Shown in pieces: positions 30,581 to 38,852 of a stretch of DNA of 46,930 nucleotides; the first letter of the stretch is position 1, and the number at the start of each line of letters is the position of its first letter. The stretch spans positions 1 to 46,930 of the forward strand of contig JAFYNS010000069.1 in assembly GCA_017556505.1 (NCBI GenBank). The letters run 5' to 3'. Both the position numbers and the translations under genes were made by a program. A model generated the notes under the pieces. That model saw nothing but the letters and a program-made list of their open reading frames with translations. It had not been told where the DNA came from and made no database searches. This DNA comes from Bacillota bacterium. GTDB taxonomy: Bacteria > Bacillota > Clostridia > Peptostreptococcales > Anaerovoracaceae.

Positions 30581-32134
30581 TCAGTCTTCCAGTGCATTCT
30601 TTCTGGAAACTTCCACCTTTTCATCGTAACATTTAAAGACTTCATTCATGATGGTGCTATCCGGTTTTGGTGTAATCATACTTACTGCAGGAACGATGAT
30701 GAGGGACAGAATCATGGCCGCTGCGCCGCAGTTAATCGGACTGGCAAAGATTGCTTTTCCGAACATTCCCAGAATCATGTTTCCTGTGGTCAGTCCCACT
30801 CCGCAGGCAAAGCTTGCCCAGACAGAGGCCTTAGTAACCTTTTTCCAGTATAAGCTGTACAGGAACGGTCCCAGAAAGGCACCGGCCAGAGCACCCCAGG
30901 AAATACCCATCAGCTGTGCGATAAAAGTAACAGAGGACTTGTACTGCACCAGTGCAATGATAGCGGAAAGTACGATAAATACGATAACGAAGCCACGCAT
31001 TGTAAGCACTTTCTTCCTGTCATCCATCTTTGCCTTAGCAGCCTCATTTACCAGATCCAGAGTCAGTACAGAACTGGATGTCAGCACCAGTGAAGACAGT
31101 GTAGACATAGATGCAGACAGTACCAGCATTACGACAACTGCAATGAGCAGATCCGGAAGTACAGACAGCATGGAAGGAACGATAGAGTCATATATTGGAG
31201 TACCATTTGCCGGATTGTATTCAATCACATCACTGAACAGTCTTCCAAAACCTCCAAGGAAGTAACAGCCGCCTGCTACAACCAGTGCAAATACTGTAGA
31301 TACGATTGTACCAATGTTAATGTCTTTTTCACTCTTAATAGCATAGAACTTACCAACCATCTGCGGCAGCCCCCAGGTACCCAGGGATGTGAGAATTACA
31401 ACACCAAGCAGGTTCAGCGGATCCGGACCGAAGAACGATGCGAATATACCGGGAACCTGTTCTGCAGGAGATGCACCGGACACATTTGCCATTGCTTCCA
31501 GGGAACCGAGAAAACCGCCATTCATATTCAGTACAGCCACAACTACAACGGCAATACCAACCAGCATAATGCAGCCCTGGATAAAATCATTGACAGCAGT
31601 AGCCATGTAACCGCCCATGGTGACGTATACTGCAGTGAGAACAGACATAATAATCACACACCAGGAGTAATCAATATTGAATGCCATGCCGAAAAGTCTG
31701 GAAAGACCATTGTAAACGGAAGCAGTATAAGGAATCAGGAAGATAAAGATAATTGCTGCGGATACAAGCTTAAGACCCCGGGATTCAAAACGTTTTGCAA
31801 AGAAATCAGGCATAGTGGAAGCATCCAGATGCTGAGTCATAATTCTGGTTCTTCTGCCCAGAACTGCCCAGGCCATGAGACTTCCGATAAACGCATTTCC
31901 AAGGCCAATCCAGGTTGCAGCAACCCCATACTTCCATCCAAACTGACCAGCGTAGCCTATAAAAATAACTGCAGAGAAATAGGATGTGCCATAAGCAAAA
32001 GCGGTCAGCCATGGACCTACAGAACGTCCGCCCAGAACAAATCCGCGCACGTCTGCGGCACTTCTTCTGCAGTGAATACCAATTGCGATTGTGGTTCCGA
32101 AGAACAGTGTGAGCATTGCGAGTTTGATAAACAT
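30581..32134 (-). CDS. Sodium:solute symporter (SSS family), 517 aa
   Basis: A sodium-coupled carrier with about 13 membrane helices. Seen: AFAYGTSYFSAVIFIGYAGQ near residues 46-65, the family marks WIGLGNAFIGSLMAWAVLGR near 76 and GGYMATAVNDFIQGCIMLVG near 160, and GTWGLPQMVGKFYAIKSEKD near 255. The DFIQG/GLPQM region matches SSS proteins of the proline/pantothenate/acyl type. Solute not inferable; a CodY-type operator upstream suggests an amino acid, peptide or nitrogen-related substrate. The C-terminal tail (about 40 residues) is cytoplasmic and charged. Single-gene unit with its own promoter. AAAGGC stands 10 bases before the ATG. Confidence 0.87.
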   Translation of the reverse strand: MFIKLAMLTLFFGTTIAIGIHCRRSAADVRGFVLGGRSVGPWLTAFAYGTSYFSAVIFIGYAGQFGWKYGVAATWIGLGNAFIGSLMAWAVLGRRTRIMTQHLDASTMPDFFAKRFESRGLKLVSAAIIFIFLIPYTASVYNGLSRLFGMAFNIDYSWCVIIMSVLTAVYVTMGGYMATAVNDFIQGCIMLVGIAVVVVAVLNMNGGFLGSLEAMANVSGASPAEQVPGIFASFFGPDPLNLLGVVILTSLGTWGLPQMVGKFYAIKSEKDINIGTIVSTVFALVVAGGCYFLGGFGRLFSDVIEYNPANGTPIYDSIVPSMLSVLPDLLIAVVVMLVLSASMSTLSSLVLTSSSVLTLDLVNEAAKAKMDDRKKVLTMRGFVIVFIVLSAIIALVQYKSSVTFIAQLMGISWGALAGAFLGPFLYSLYWKKVTKASVWASFACGVGLTTGNMILGMFGKAIFASPINCGAAAMILSLIIVPAVSMITPKPDSTIMNEVFKCYDEKVEVSRKNALED

Positions 32135-32180
32135 AATATTTCTGCCTTTCTTAAACTAGTAAAATATATTTTATGGACGT

Positions 32181-32209
32181 ATTATAACACCATACATTTT
32201 AATTGTAAA
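32181..32209 (-). promoter_or_regulatory. Sigma-A promoter of the symporter gene
   Basis: Minus strand TTTACA (32204-32209), 17-base spacer, TATAAT (32181-32186). Confidence 0.83.
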
Positions 32210-32212
32210 GTA

Positions 32213-32245
32213 AATTTTCAGAAAATTCTTAAATTTCCGAAAATT
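32213..32245. promoter_or_regulatory. CodY operator (perfect consensus) with a second imperfect copy
   Basis: AATTTTCAGAAAATT at 32213-32227 matches the CodY consensus AATTTTCWGAAAATT at all 15 positions. A second dyad AATTTCCGAAAATT (32232-32245) lies about 18 bases further upstream. They sit just upstream of the -35 box of the symporter promoter. Confidence 0.82.
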
Positions 32246-32255
32246 TATTTTTGCA

Positions 32256-32296
32256 CTAAAAAACCTTTCAGTTAGGCTTTGCCTTTCTGAAAGGTT
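32256..32296 (-). terminator. Terminator of the Thr/Ser exporter gene
   Basis: AACCTTTCAG (32262-32271) and CTGAAAGGTT (32287-32296) form a 10-bp stem followed on the minus strand by TTTTTTAG. Confidence 0.87.
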
Positions 32297-32302
32297 ATCC
32301 TT

Positions 32303-33568
32303 TTAAAGCAAGTTTGTTTTCCAGGCCCGGTATGCATTCATAATCGTATGAATAATCAGAATTCCGGCTGATATCAGAATTGCATATCCAAGCGTCCGAA
32401 GCCCCTGCGCCGCGAAAGAGCTCCATTCTTCATCCATGGCAAACCGCATGGTATTATACAGAGATCCTCCCGGAATCAGCGGTATTGTCGCAGCCGCAAT
32501 AAATACGGTAGACGGACAGAACTGAACCCTGGCCAAAATCTCCGAATATATGGTCAGAACCAGTGCACCTGCCAGATACCCGGCTACTTCCGTTCCTCCA
32601 ACAAACTGTACCAGAAGCACCACTCCCCAGGCCACTCCGCCTCCAACCGCACACCAGAAGAGACGTTTGGGAATGCGTACATTAAAGAGAAGGCTGAAGC
32701 CCAGTGATCCCACGATACCGGCCACAAGCTGCAGCCATGGATTTACACTGACAACCTGGGAGCCAGGAGACGCAAGTACAGCGAATCCCCATGCGATTGC
32801 TACACTGAGAACCAGCGCTTCAATGAACCGCAGAAGTCCTGAGATTGTATCGCCGCTGAACATGTCCCGGATAGCGGTGGTCAATGCAATTCCGGGAATC
32901 AGAAGCATGATAATCCCGATGTTTATCATGGATGGATGAATCTCTATGTGCCCATGATATATTTCAAATGCCATGTTGGACAGAAAACCGCCCAGCAGAC
33001 TGCAGAGCACTGTAGAAAAGTAACTGTTCATCCGCAGCTTGGTCAGAAAGCTCTGTGCGAAAAAGAGCACTGCCGCAATACATCCGGAAAGGAAAGCGTC
33101 GTAGCCGTTGCCTCCGAAAAAGATAGAAAAACTGGCTGCAATCACAGCCCAGATTCCGCAGGTCTGTCCATAGGAATACTTTGGCAGTTTGCTGATCTGC
33201 TTCAGTTCATTTTGAAGCTGTACAGGTCCCATTCTGGAGCTGCAGGCACGGCGCGACAGGTCATTCAGTGCTTCCAGTGAGGTAAGGTTAAACTTTGTTC
33301 CCGAGATTCTCCGTGTTTGTGTAATGCTTCCCCTTTCGCCAAAATCTACCGTTACAATCACTGTGGACGTAATGGTAAACACGTCTGCGCTTTCTGCTCC
33401 GTATGCCAGGCATACACGACGGATGGTATCTTCTACTCTGGCCACCTCCGCACCGCTGATCAGCAGTTCTTCTCCCAGGTCCAGTGCCCCGGAAACCAGC
33501 TTACGCAGTTCCCCGCGGTCCTCCAGTACGGGTATTTTATTTTCAATCTGATTCAATATATTCATCAT
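32303..33568 (-). CDS. Threonine/serine exporter (ThrE) family protein, 421 aa
   Basis: A membrane exporter with ThrE parts joined in one chain. Residues 1-120 are a soluble N-terminal domain with LDLGEELLISGAEVARVEDT and FGERGSITQTRRISGT; it is followed by about ten membrane helices, first half ThrE_1-like (SYGQTCGIWAVIAASFSIFF), second half ThrE_2-like (FIAAATIPLIPGGSLYNTMR, whose IPLIPGGxLYNT is a family hallmark). Relatives pump out threonine and serine by using the proton gradient. TTG at 33571 is followed by two ATGs; 33568 was chosen with AGGAG 6 bases upstream. It has its own promoter (TTGCCT 33617-33622, TATACT 33593-33598). Confidence 0.87.
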   Translation of the reverse strand: MMNILNQIENKIPVLEDRGELRKLVSGALDLGEELLISGAEVARVEDTIRRVCLAYGAESADVFTITSTVIVTVDFGERGSITQTRRISGTKFNLTSLEALNDLSRRACSSRMGPVQLQNELKQISKLPKYSYGQTCGIWAVIAASFSIFFGGNGYDAFLSGCIAAVLFFAQSFLTKLRMNSYFSTVLCSLLGGFLSNMAFEIYHGHIEIHPSMINIGIIMLLIPGIALTTAIRDMFSGDTISGLLRFIEALVLSVAIAWGFAVLASPGSQVVSVNPWLQLVAGIVGSLGFSLLFNVRIPKRLFWCAVGGGVAWGVVLLVQFVGGTEVAGYLAGALVLTIYSEILARVQFCPSTVFIAAATIPLIPGGSLYNTMRFAMDEEWSSFAAQGLRTLGYAILISAGILIIHTIMNAYRAWKTNLL

Positions 33569-33592
33569 CAATCACTCCTGTCATATAGAGTT

Positions 33593-33622
33593 AGTATATC
33601 ACATTACAGCTCATTCAGGCAA
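33593..33622 (-). promoter_or_regulatory. Promoter of the Thr/Ser exporter gene
   Basis: Minus strand TTGCCT (33617-33622), 18-base spacer, TATACT (33593-33598), 25 bases before the start codon. Confidence 0.65.
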
Positions 33623-33656
33623 TAAAAGAAAACAGCTGCATTCACAGCTGTTTTCT
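33621..33656 (-). terminator. Terminator of the Na/Pi cotransporter gene
   Basis: CAGCTGTTTTCT (33645-33656) and AGAAAACAGCTG (33627-33638) form a 12-bp stem followed by TTTTATT on the minus strand; the -35 box of the next promoter is right at its end. Confidence 0.85.
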
Positions 33657-33676
33657 GAAAAACCTTATAAGTTTTA

Positions 33677-35440
33677 TTACATAGGCAGAGCATATTTTTC
33701 TCTGTACTTGGTCATCTTTTCTTCGAAACCGTCAGTATCGAATTTCTTCACGTCGCTCAGATAGTGATGCATGTTAAACTGATCCTTTACCTGTTCAATA
33801 ACACCTACAGCCAGGTTGGAACAGTGGTCCGCAACTCTTTCCAGATTGGTTCCCAGGTCATTGAGGATAAAGCCCTGTTCGATGGTGCAGATACCTTCCT
33901 GCAGACGCTGAACGTGGCGGCCCTTGACACCGGAGTGAATCATGTCGATAACATCTTCCAGAGGTTCTACTTCAGCAGCCATAACCGCATCTTCCTGTTC
34001 AAAGGAATTTACAGCCAGGTCTACGATTTCTCTTACTGCATCCATAAATACAGCGACTTCAGCCTTGGCGCTTGGTGAGAATTCCAGGCCCTTGCTGTTG
34101 AGTTCTTCTGCAGTTTCTGCAATATTCTTCGCATGGTCAGAGATTCTTTCCAGGTCACCGATATTATGCAGAATCATAGACAGCATTCTGTTTTCTTCAT
34201 GACCGATATCCAGTCTGGAGAGTTTTACGATGTATGAGCCCAGTGCGTCTTCGTAACGGTCAATCTTTTCTTCCAGCAGATATACATAGTCACATTTATC
34301 TCTGTCAAACTTATCAATCAGATTCATTGCTGCATTAATACAGTCTCTGGTCAGGTTTGCCATCTTAACAACAACAGTTCTGCACTGGGATGCTGCGAAG
34401 TCCGGGCTTTCCAGGAATCTTTCTTCCAGCAGGTTCAGAGTAGTATCTCTGGACTTTTCTTCTTCTGTTTCTTTTACCAGCTTGCATGCCAGTGTTTCCA
34501 GAGCCTTTGTAAACGGCAGCAGAACTACGGTTACACCAACGTTAAACATACTGTGGATAACAGAAATATCCCATGGCTCCATGGCATCGCCCAGGAAATC
34601 AAACTTCAGAACAGCATTGGCAATATAGAATACTGCCAGGAACAGTACAGTACCAATCATATTAAAGGACAGATGTACCGCAGCTACACGCTTTGCACCC
34701 TTATTCGCTCCGATGGAAGACAGAATTGCAGTGATACAGGTACCGATATTCTGACCCATGATGATAGGAATTGCAGATCCGTAAGTAATTGCCCCGGTTG
34801 CACACAGTGCCTGCAGGATACCGACAGAAGCAGAGGAACTCTGAATTGCTGCAGTAAACAGCGCACCGGCAACTACACCCAGAACCGGATTGCTGAACAT
34901 GGTCAGAATACTTACAAACTCCGGCACTTCTTTCAGAGGTTCTACAGCATCACCCATGATATCCATACCATACATCAGTACAGCAAAACCAATCAGAACC
35001 AGACCAATATTATATTTCTTCTCACTCTTCAGGAACATCATGAAAACAATGGCAACTGCCGCCAGAATTGGTGAGAAGGACATTGGCTTCAGCATCTGCA
35101 TGAAGAAGTTTCCGCCTTCCAGACCGGCCAGGGATAAAATCCAGGCAGTGGCAGTAGTACCGATATTCGCACCCATGATAACAGGAATAACCTGACGCAG
35201 CTGCATAATTCCGGAATTTACGAAACCTACCAGCATTACGGTTGTAGCAGAGGAACTCTGAATAACTGCGGTTACTGCAGCCCCCAGCAGTACGCCTCTA
35301 GGCACACTGGATGTCAGATTTCCCAGAATAGATTCCAGCTTGCTGCCGGATGCTCTCTTCAGACCATCGCCCATAGTTTCCATACCAAACAGGAACAGAC
35401 AAAGGCCTCCGACCATTTGTAATACTCCAAAAATGTCCAT
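33677..35440 (-). CDS. Na+/phosphate cotransporter (NptA-type) with PhoU-like C-terminal domain, 587 aa
   Basis: A sodium-driven phosphate uptake protein. The membrane part (residues 1-355) contains the repeated motif TAVIQSSSATTVMLVGF near 60 and TAAIQSSSASVGILQAL near 200, the two QSSSA signatures of the family, plus MGANIGTTATAWIL and MGQNIGTCITAIL. Residues about 380-560 are a helical PhoU-like domain (ERISDHAKNIAETAEELN, and LERVADHCSNLAVGV near 546), likely to sense or limit phosphate flux. The start at 35440 has AAAGGAG 13 bases upstream, a little far; the frame to 35482 is rejected because it covers the hairpin at 35472. Upstream is a set of 11-base-spaced TTTAAC repeats like a Pho box. 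Confidence 0.91.
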   Translation of the reverse strand: MDIFGVLQMVGGLCLFLFGMETMGDGLKRASGSKLESILGNLTSSVPRGVLLGAAVTAVIQSSSATTVMLVGFVNSGIMQLRQVIPVIMGANIGTTATAWILSLAGLEGGNFFMQMLKPMSFSPILAAVAIVFMMFLKSEKKYNIGLVLIGFAVLMYGMDIMGDAVEPLKEVPEFVSILTMFSNPVLGVVAGALFTAAIQSSSASVGILQALCATGAITYGSAIPIIMGQNIGTCITAILSSIGANKGAKRVAAVHLSFNMIGTVLFLAVFYIANAVLKFDFLGDAMEPWDISVIHSMFNVGVTVVLLPFTKALETLACKLVKETEEEKSRDTTLNLLEERFLESPDFAASQCRTVVVKMANLTRDCINAAMNLIDKFDRDKCDYVYLLEEKIDRYEDALGSYIVKLSRLDIGHEENRMLSMILHNIGDLERISDHAKNIAETAEELNSKGLEFSPSAKAEVAVFMDAVREIVDLAVNSFEQEDAVMAAEVEPLEDVIDMIHSGVKGRHVQRLQEGICTIEQGFILNDLGTNLERVADHCSNLAVGVIEQVKDQFNMHHYLSDVKKFDTDGFEEKMTKYREKYALPM

Positions 35441-35463
35441 GTTGTGTTTCTTTCTCCTTTGCA

Positions 35464-35499
35464 TGAAAAATGGATCTGCCACTCATTTCCGGCAGATCC
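35464..35499 (-). terminator. Hairpin with T-run just before the Na/Pi gene (terminator or attenuator)
   Basis: GGCAGATCC (35491-35499) and GGATCTGCC (35472-35480) form a 9-bp stem, followed on the minus strand by ATTTTTC, 24 bases before the start codon. It may stop transcription from the methyltransferase gene or attenuate the Na/Pi message. Confidence 0.72.
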
Positions 35500-35522
35500 G
35501 GATATTACTTTTTACAATATTT

Positions 35523-35568
35523 ATTGTATATTTTATTTATCAAAAAGAAAAGTTAAATGTATGTTAAA
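35523..35568 (-). promoter_or_regulatory. Candidate Pho box and promoter of the Na/Pi gene
   Basis: On the minus strand TTTAAC (35563-35568), TTTAAC (35552-35557) and TTTTTG (35541-35546) follow at an exact 11-base period; a TACAAT -10 box is at 35523-35528. PhoP boxes in Firmicutes are repeats of a TT(A/T/C)ACA-like hexamer with 5-base spacers placed over the -35 region, as here. Confidence 0.55.
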
Positions 35569-35606
35569 TATCATCAGACATATCTGCAAATCCCCGGACT
35601 TCTCGC

Positions 35607-36920
35607 CTATAATTTAATCACAGTCTGGTAACGTCCGCCCAGCATATCATATGCGGCGATACTGAAGCACCTGATATTCTTATCCGCAGGAAGCTGCGCG
35701 GTAAGATCAAGTTTTCCCTTTTTTCGGAAGTTTATGATATCTGGTCTGTGAACCTTACCGTCAAAATCCCAGTCCACGCTCCAGCTGTCAATCAGCAGCA
35801 GAGGATCTGTTTCAGCAGCAGATTTCAGTTCCGGAAGATCTTTGCCCTCCAGTGCAGAATAATCCAGCTGTACATCACATTCCCTGAGTGTAATCACACC
35901 ATCTTTCAATTCGGCAGAAAGGTTCCCTGCACTGCAGTCTTCTGTCAGAATACAGAACCCCTGTCCATGCACATCATCCGTTTCCTCTGCACGGCGGTAC
36001 GTGGTGGAAACGGCCAGTTTGCCCTGATCGCAGCAGATCCAGCGTCGGTTCAGTCTCTGTGCTGCCGCTGCCAGTGTTCCGGAACCGCAGAAGAAGTCTG
36101 CACATATATCCCCTTCGCGGGTGCAGCTTTCCAGAATTCGTTCCAGAATCGCCTCAGGCTTCTGTGTCGCATAACCGGTTCTCTCGCGGGAAGTTCTTCC
36201 CACCATGTCAATCTGCCATACATCCTTCATGTTTACCATGGTGTACCAGCCCAGTTCATCCTGGAACTCTTCCACACCCTTGAAATGGTATGGTTTGTAT
36301 CCGCGGTTGTAGGATTTTTCCTTCAGCGGCTGGAAGTAGTATTTTTTAGACTTGCTGTAAACCAGTATGGTGTCATGTTTTCTCGCAAAATGTTTCTTGC
36401 TGGCGCCGCCGGACTTATAGGTCCATACGATTTCATTGACGAAATGATCGGCTCCGAAAATCTCATCCATCAGCAGGCGCACATAGTGAACGGCATGCCA
36501 GTCCAGATGTACCCATACCGTACCCTGATCCGCAAGCAGGTCACGAATCAGATACAGACGGGACGTCAGCATGGAAAGGTACTGACCGATTCCTCTGCTC
36601 CAGTGATCGTCATATGCCAGATGTTTTGCTGACAAAGTTCCTTTTTCTTCACCGGGACGGTTGACATGAATCACTGCTTCGTGATTTGCCTTGGTGAAAA
36701 ATGGCGGGTCTATGTATACCATCTGAATTTTCCCTGCCATGTCCTCATTTTCAATAAGATTTTTCATGAAAGGTCCGTTATCCGCACCTGCGATTATATT
36801 CTTCCAGCCAGTGCTGCAGTCCCCGGTTTCTTCAGTTCTGCAGTATGTTCCGGCTTTCATTTCTTCGTATTCTTTTCTGCCAGCTTCCAGAATTCCCGGA
36901 AGTTCCATAATAAGACTCAT
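35607..36920 (-). CDS. Orphan DNA methyltransferase (N6-adenine/N4-cytosine, Mod-like), 437 aa
   Basis: S-adenosylmethionine-dependent DNA methyltransferase of the beta type (catalytic motif before cofactor motif). Seen: VYIDPPFFTKANHEA near residue 68 (motif IV DPPF), YLSMLTSRLYLIRDLLADQG near 114, the GYATQKPEAILERILESC segment near 247 and DFFCGSGTLAAAAQRLN near 274 (motif I, FxGxG). Length and order fit type III Mod-like or clostridial single-gene enzymes. No restriction endonuclease is adjacent; neighbours are a Na/Pi gene and YgiQ. The target site cannot be read. The gene begins 3 bases after the YgiQ stop, so they are in one operon; a GAGGAACT site is within the YgiQ end. It may be a regulatory or solitary methylase. 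Confidence 0.88.
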   Translation of the reverse strand: MSLIMELPGILEAGRKEYEEMKAGTYCRTEETGDCSTGWKNIIAGADNGPFMKNLIENEDMAGKIQMVYIDPPFFTKANHEAVIHVNRPGEEKGTLSAKHLAYDDHWSRGIGQYLSMLTSRLYLIRDLLADQGTVWVHLDWHAVHYVRLLMDEIFGADHFVNEIVWTYKSGGASKKHFARKHDTILVYSKSKKYYFQPLKEKSYNRGYKPYHFKGVEEFQDELGWYTMVNMKDVWQIDMVGRTSRERTGYATQKPEAILERILESCTREGDICADFFCGSGTLAAAAQRLNRRWICCDQGKLAVSTTYRRAEETDDVHGQGFCILTEDCSAGNLSAELKDGVITLRECDVQLDYSALEGKDLPELKSAAETDPLLLIDSWSVDWDFDGKVHRPDIINFRKKGKLDLTAQLPADKNIRCFSIAAYDMLGGRYQTVIKL

Positions 36921-36923
36921 GTA

Positions 36924-38780
36924 TTAGTTCCTCTTTTTTCTTTTCTGTGTATTCTGCTGCTTCTGTCCCTGGCGGCGGTAAGGCAGCAGCACCGGAATCA
37001 GATCTTCCCGGCCCGCTTTATTCAGTGCCGCAATAACGGCATTTCTGTTTTCCGGCTTGTTATAATGAATCAGCGCACGCTGCATTTTCTTTTCTTCCAT
37101 ATCCTTCGCCACATATACGGACTCACCAGTAAACGGATCCAGCTCCGTATAGAACATGCATGTAGCCAGAGTTCCCGGTGTAGGATAGAAGTCCTGTACC
37201 TGATCCGGTATGAACCCGAATTCCTTCAGGAACAGTGCCAGTTCGATGGCATCTTCAAGGCGGCTTCCCGGATGGCTGGAAATAAGATATGGAATCAGAT
37301 ATTGCTTCAGGCCCAGTTTTTCATTAGTACGCTTGTATTCTTCGCAGAACCGCAGGAATACATCTTTGCCAGGCTTTCTCATATAATACAGTACTCTATC
37401 GGAAATATGCTCCGGTGCCACCTTCAGTGTACCGCTGACATGATACTGACAAAGCTCATTCATAAATTCCTTCCGGTTCTTATCTGCCATCAGATAGTCG
37501 TAGCGGATACCGGAACGGATGAATACTTTTTTCACGCCAGGCAGGCCTCGGACTGCACGAAGCACCTTCAGGTAATCACTGTGATCCACGTCCATGTTTT
37601 TGCACACGCCAGGGTACAGACAGTCCTTGTTTCGGCAGACACCGGCTTTCAGCTGTTTCTGACATGCCGGATCACGGAAATTGGCTGTCGGACCGCCAAT
37701 ATCATGGATGTAGCCCTTAAAGTCCTTTTTCTTTGTCAGTTCCTTTGCTTCTTTCACGATGGCTTCACAGCTGCGGCTTCTCACTTGACGTCCCTGGTGG
37801 TAAGTCAGAGCACAGAAACTGCATCCTCCGAAGCAGCCTCTGGAGCTGACGATGCTGAACTTCACTTCGCTGAAGGCAGGAATTCCACCTGCAGCATCGT
37901 AAGATGGATGCCATTCATTTTCAAACGGCAGCGCATACACCTGATCCAGTTCTTCACGGCTGAGAGGCTCCTGCGGCGGATTCTGAACCACACAGGCAGT
38001 TTCTGTATATTTTTCTATTAAGGTTTTGCCGATAATGTCGTCATTATTCCGGTACTGCATGGCAAAGCTTTTCGCATAGCTTTCCTTTGAATTCTGAATC
38101 TCATCAAAATCCGGCAGAACCACGGGCATATCATCTTCCCCTGCAGACGCAAGCGACGCAAGGTCAAGTTTTGCCGGGTTGGCACGATAGCAGGTACCCT
38201 TGATCCAGGTGATATCTTTCACGTCGATGCCGGAATCCAGAGCATCGGCAATTTCAACCATGGCACGCTCGCCCATGCCATAAATCAGCAGATCGGCTTT
38301 GCTGTCCAGCAAAATAGATTTGCGGACTTTATCTTCCCAGTAATCGTAGTGGCCAAGGCGGCGAAGGCTGGCTTCCAGACCGCCGATGATAACCGGAACA
38401 CCTTTATAAGCTTCCCTTGCTCTTCCCGCATATACGATCACAGCACGGTCAGGACGTCCCCCTGCTTCACCGCCGGGAGCATATTCATCCACTTTACGTC
38501 TGTGACGGAATACGGAATAATTATTTACCATGGAGTCAACCACGCCGCTGTTAATCAGAAATCCCAGGCGAGGACGTCCGAAACGTCGGAAGTCTTCTGC
38601 AGATTTATAATTTGGGCGCGGCAAAACCGCCACCTTGTACCCCCGGCTTTCCAGCAGACGGCCGATAATGGCAGTGCCAAAGGAATGGTGATCCACATAG
38701 GCATCCCCTGTCACCAGGACGAAATCCACTTCATCCCAGCCTCTTGCATTCATTTCTTCTTTCGTAATCGGTAAAAACAT
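36924..38780 (-). CDS. YgiQ-family radical SAM protein, 618 aa
   Basis: A radical SAM enzyme of the YgiQ/UPF0313 group. Seen: the radical SAM cluster motif CFGGCSFCALTYHQGR near residue 310 (CxxxCxxC), an early VLVTGDAYVDHHSFGTAIIG near residue 23 typical of YgiQ, AYKGVPVIIGGLEASLRRLG near 117, CRNKDCLYPGVCKNMDVDHS near 403 with additional cysteines that could hold a second cluster, and GTLKVAPEHISDRVLYYMRK near 473. Its reaction is not known. The start at 38780 has AGGAGAGAG upstream; the frame open to 38834 lies in the transporter terminator. No clear own promoter is seen, so it may rely on read-through from the ABC operon. Confidence 0.93.
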   Translation of the reverse strand: MFLPITKEEMNARGWDEVDFVLVTGDAYVDHHSFGTAIIGRLLESRGYKVAVLPRPNYKSAEDFRRFGRPRLGFLINSGVVDSMVNNYSVFRHRRKVDEYAPGGEAGGRPDRAVIVYAGRAREAYKGVPVIIGGLEASLRRLGHYDYWEDKVRKSILLDSKADLLIYGMGERAMVEIADALDSGIDVKDITWIKGTCYRANPAKLDLASLASAGEDDMPVVLPDFDEIQNSKESYAKSFAMQYRNNDDIIGKTLIEKYTETACVVQNPPQEPLSREELDQVYALPFENEWHPSYDAAGGIPAFSEVKFSIVSSRGCFGGCSFCALTYHQGRQVRSRSCEAIVKEAKELTKKKDFKGYIHDIGGPTANFRDPACQKQLKAGVCRNKDCLYPGVCKNMDVDHSDYLKVLRAVRGLPGVKKVFIRSGIRYDYLMADKNRKEFMNELCQYHVSGTLKVAPEHISDRVLYYMRKPGKDVFLRFCEEYKRTNEKLGLKQYLIPYLISSHPGSRLEDAIELALFLKEFGFIPDQVQDFYPTPGTLATCMFYTELDPFTGESVYVAKDMEEKKMQRALIHYNKPENRNAVIAALNKAGREDLIPVLLPYRRQGQKQQNTQKRKKRN

Positions 38781-38800
38781 ACTCTCTCCTGAAATCCTAT

Positions 38801-38838
38801 TTTTTAAAAACAGGGTGTGGAACAGTTCCCACACCCTT
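38801..38838 (-). terminator. Terminator of the nucleoside ABC transporter operon
   Basis: CCACACCCT (38829-38837) and AGGGTGTGG (38812-38820) form a 9-bp stem followed on the minus strand by TTTTTAAAAAA. Confidence 0.8.
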
Positions 38839-38852
38839 TCATTTTTCTATAA

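Noticed and set aside
35607..36920. Restriction-modification system
   Set aside because: Only the methyltransferase is present. None of the neighbouring genes encodes an endonuclease, helicase or specificity subunit.
36666..38021. 451-codon open frame on the plus strand
   Set aside because: Antisense to YgiQ and the methyltransferase. Composition (rich in F, H, C, S) is typical of reverse-strand translation.
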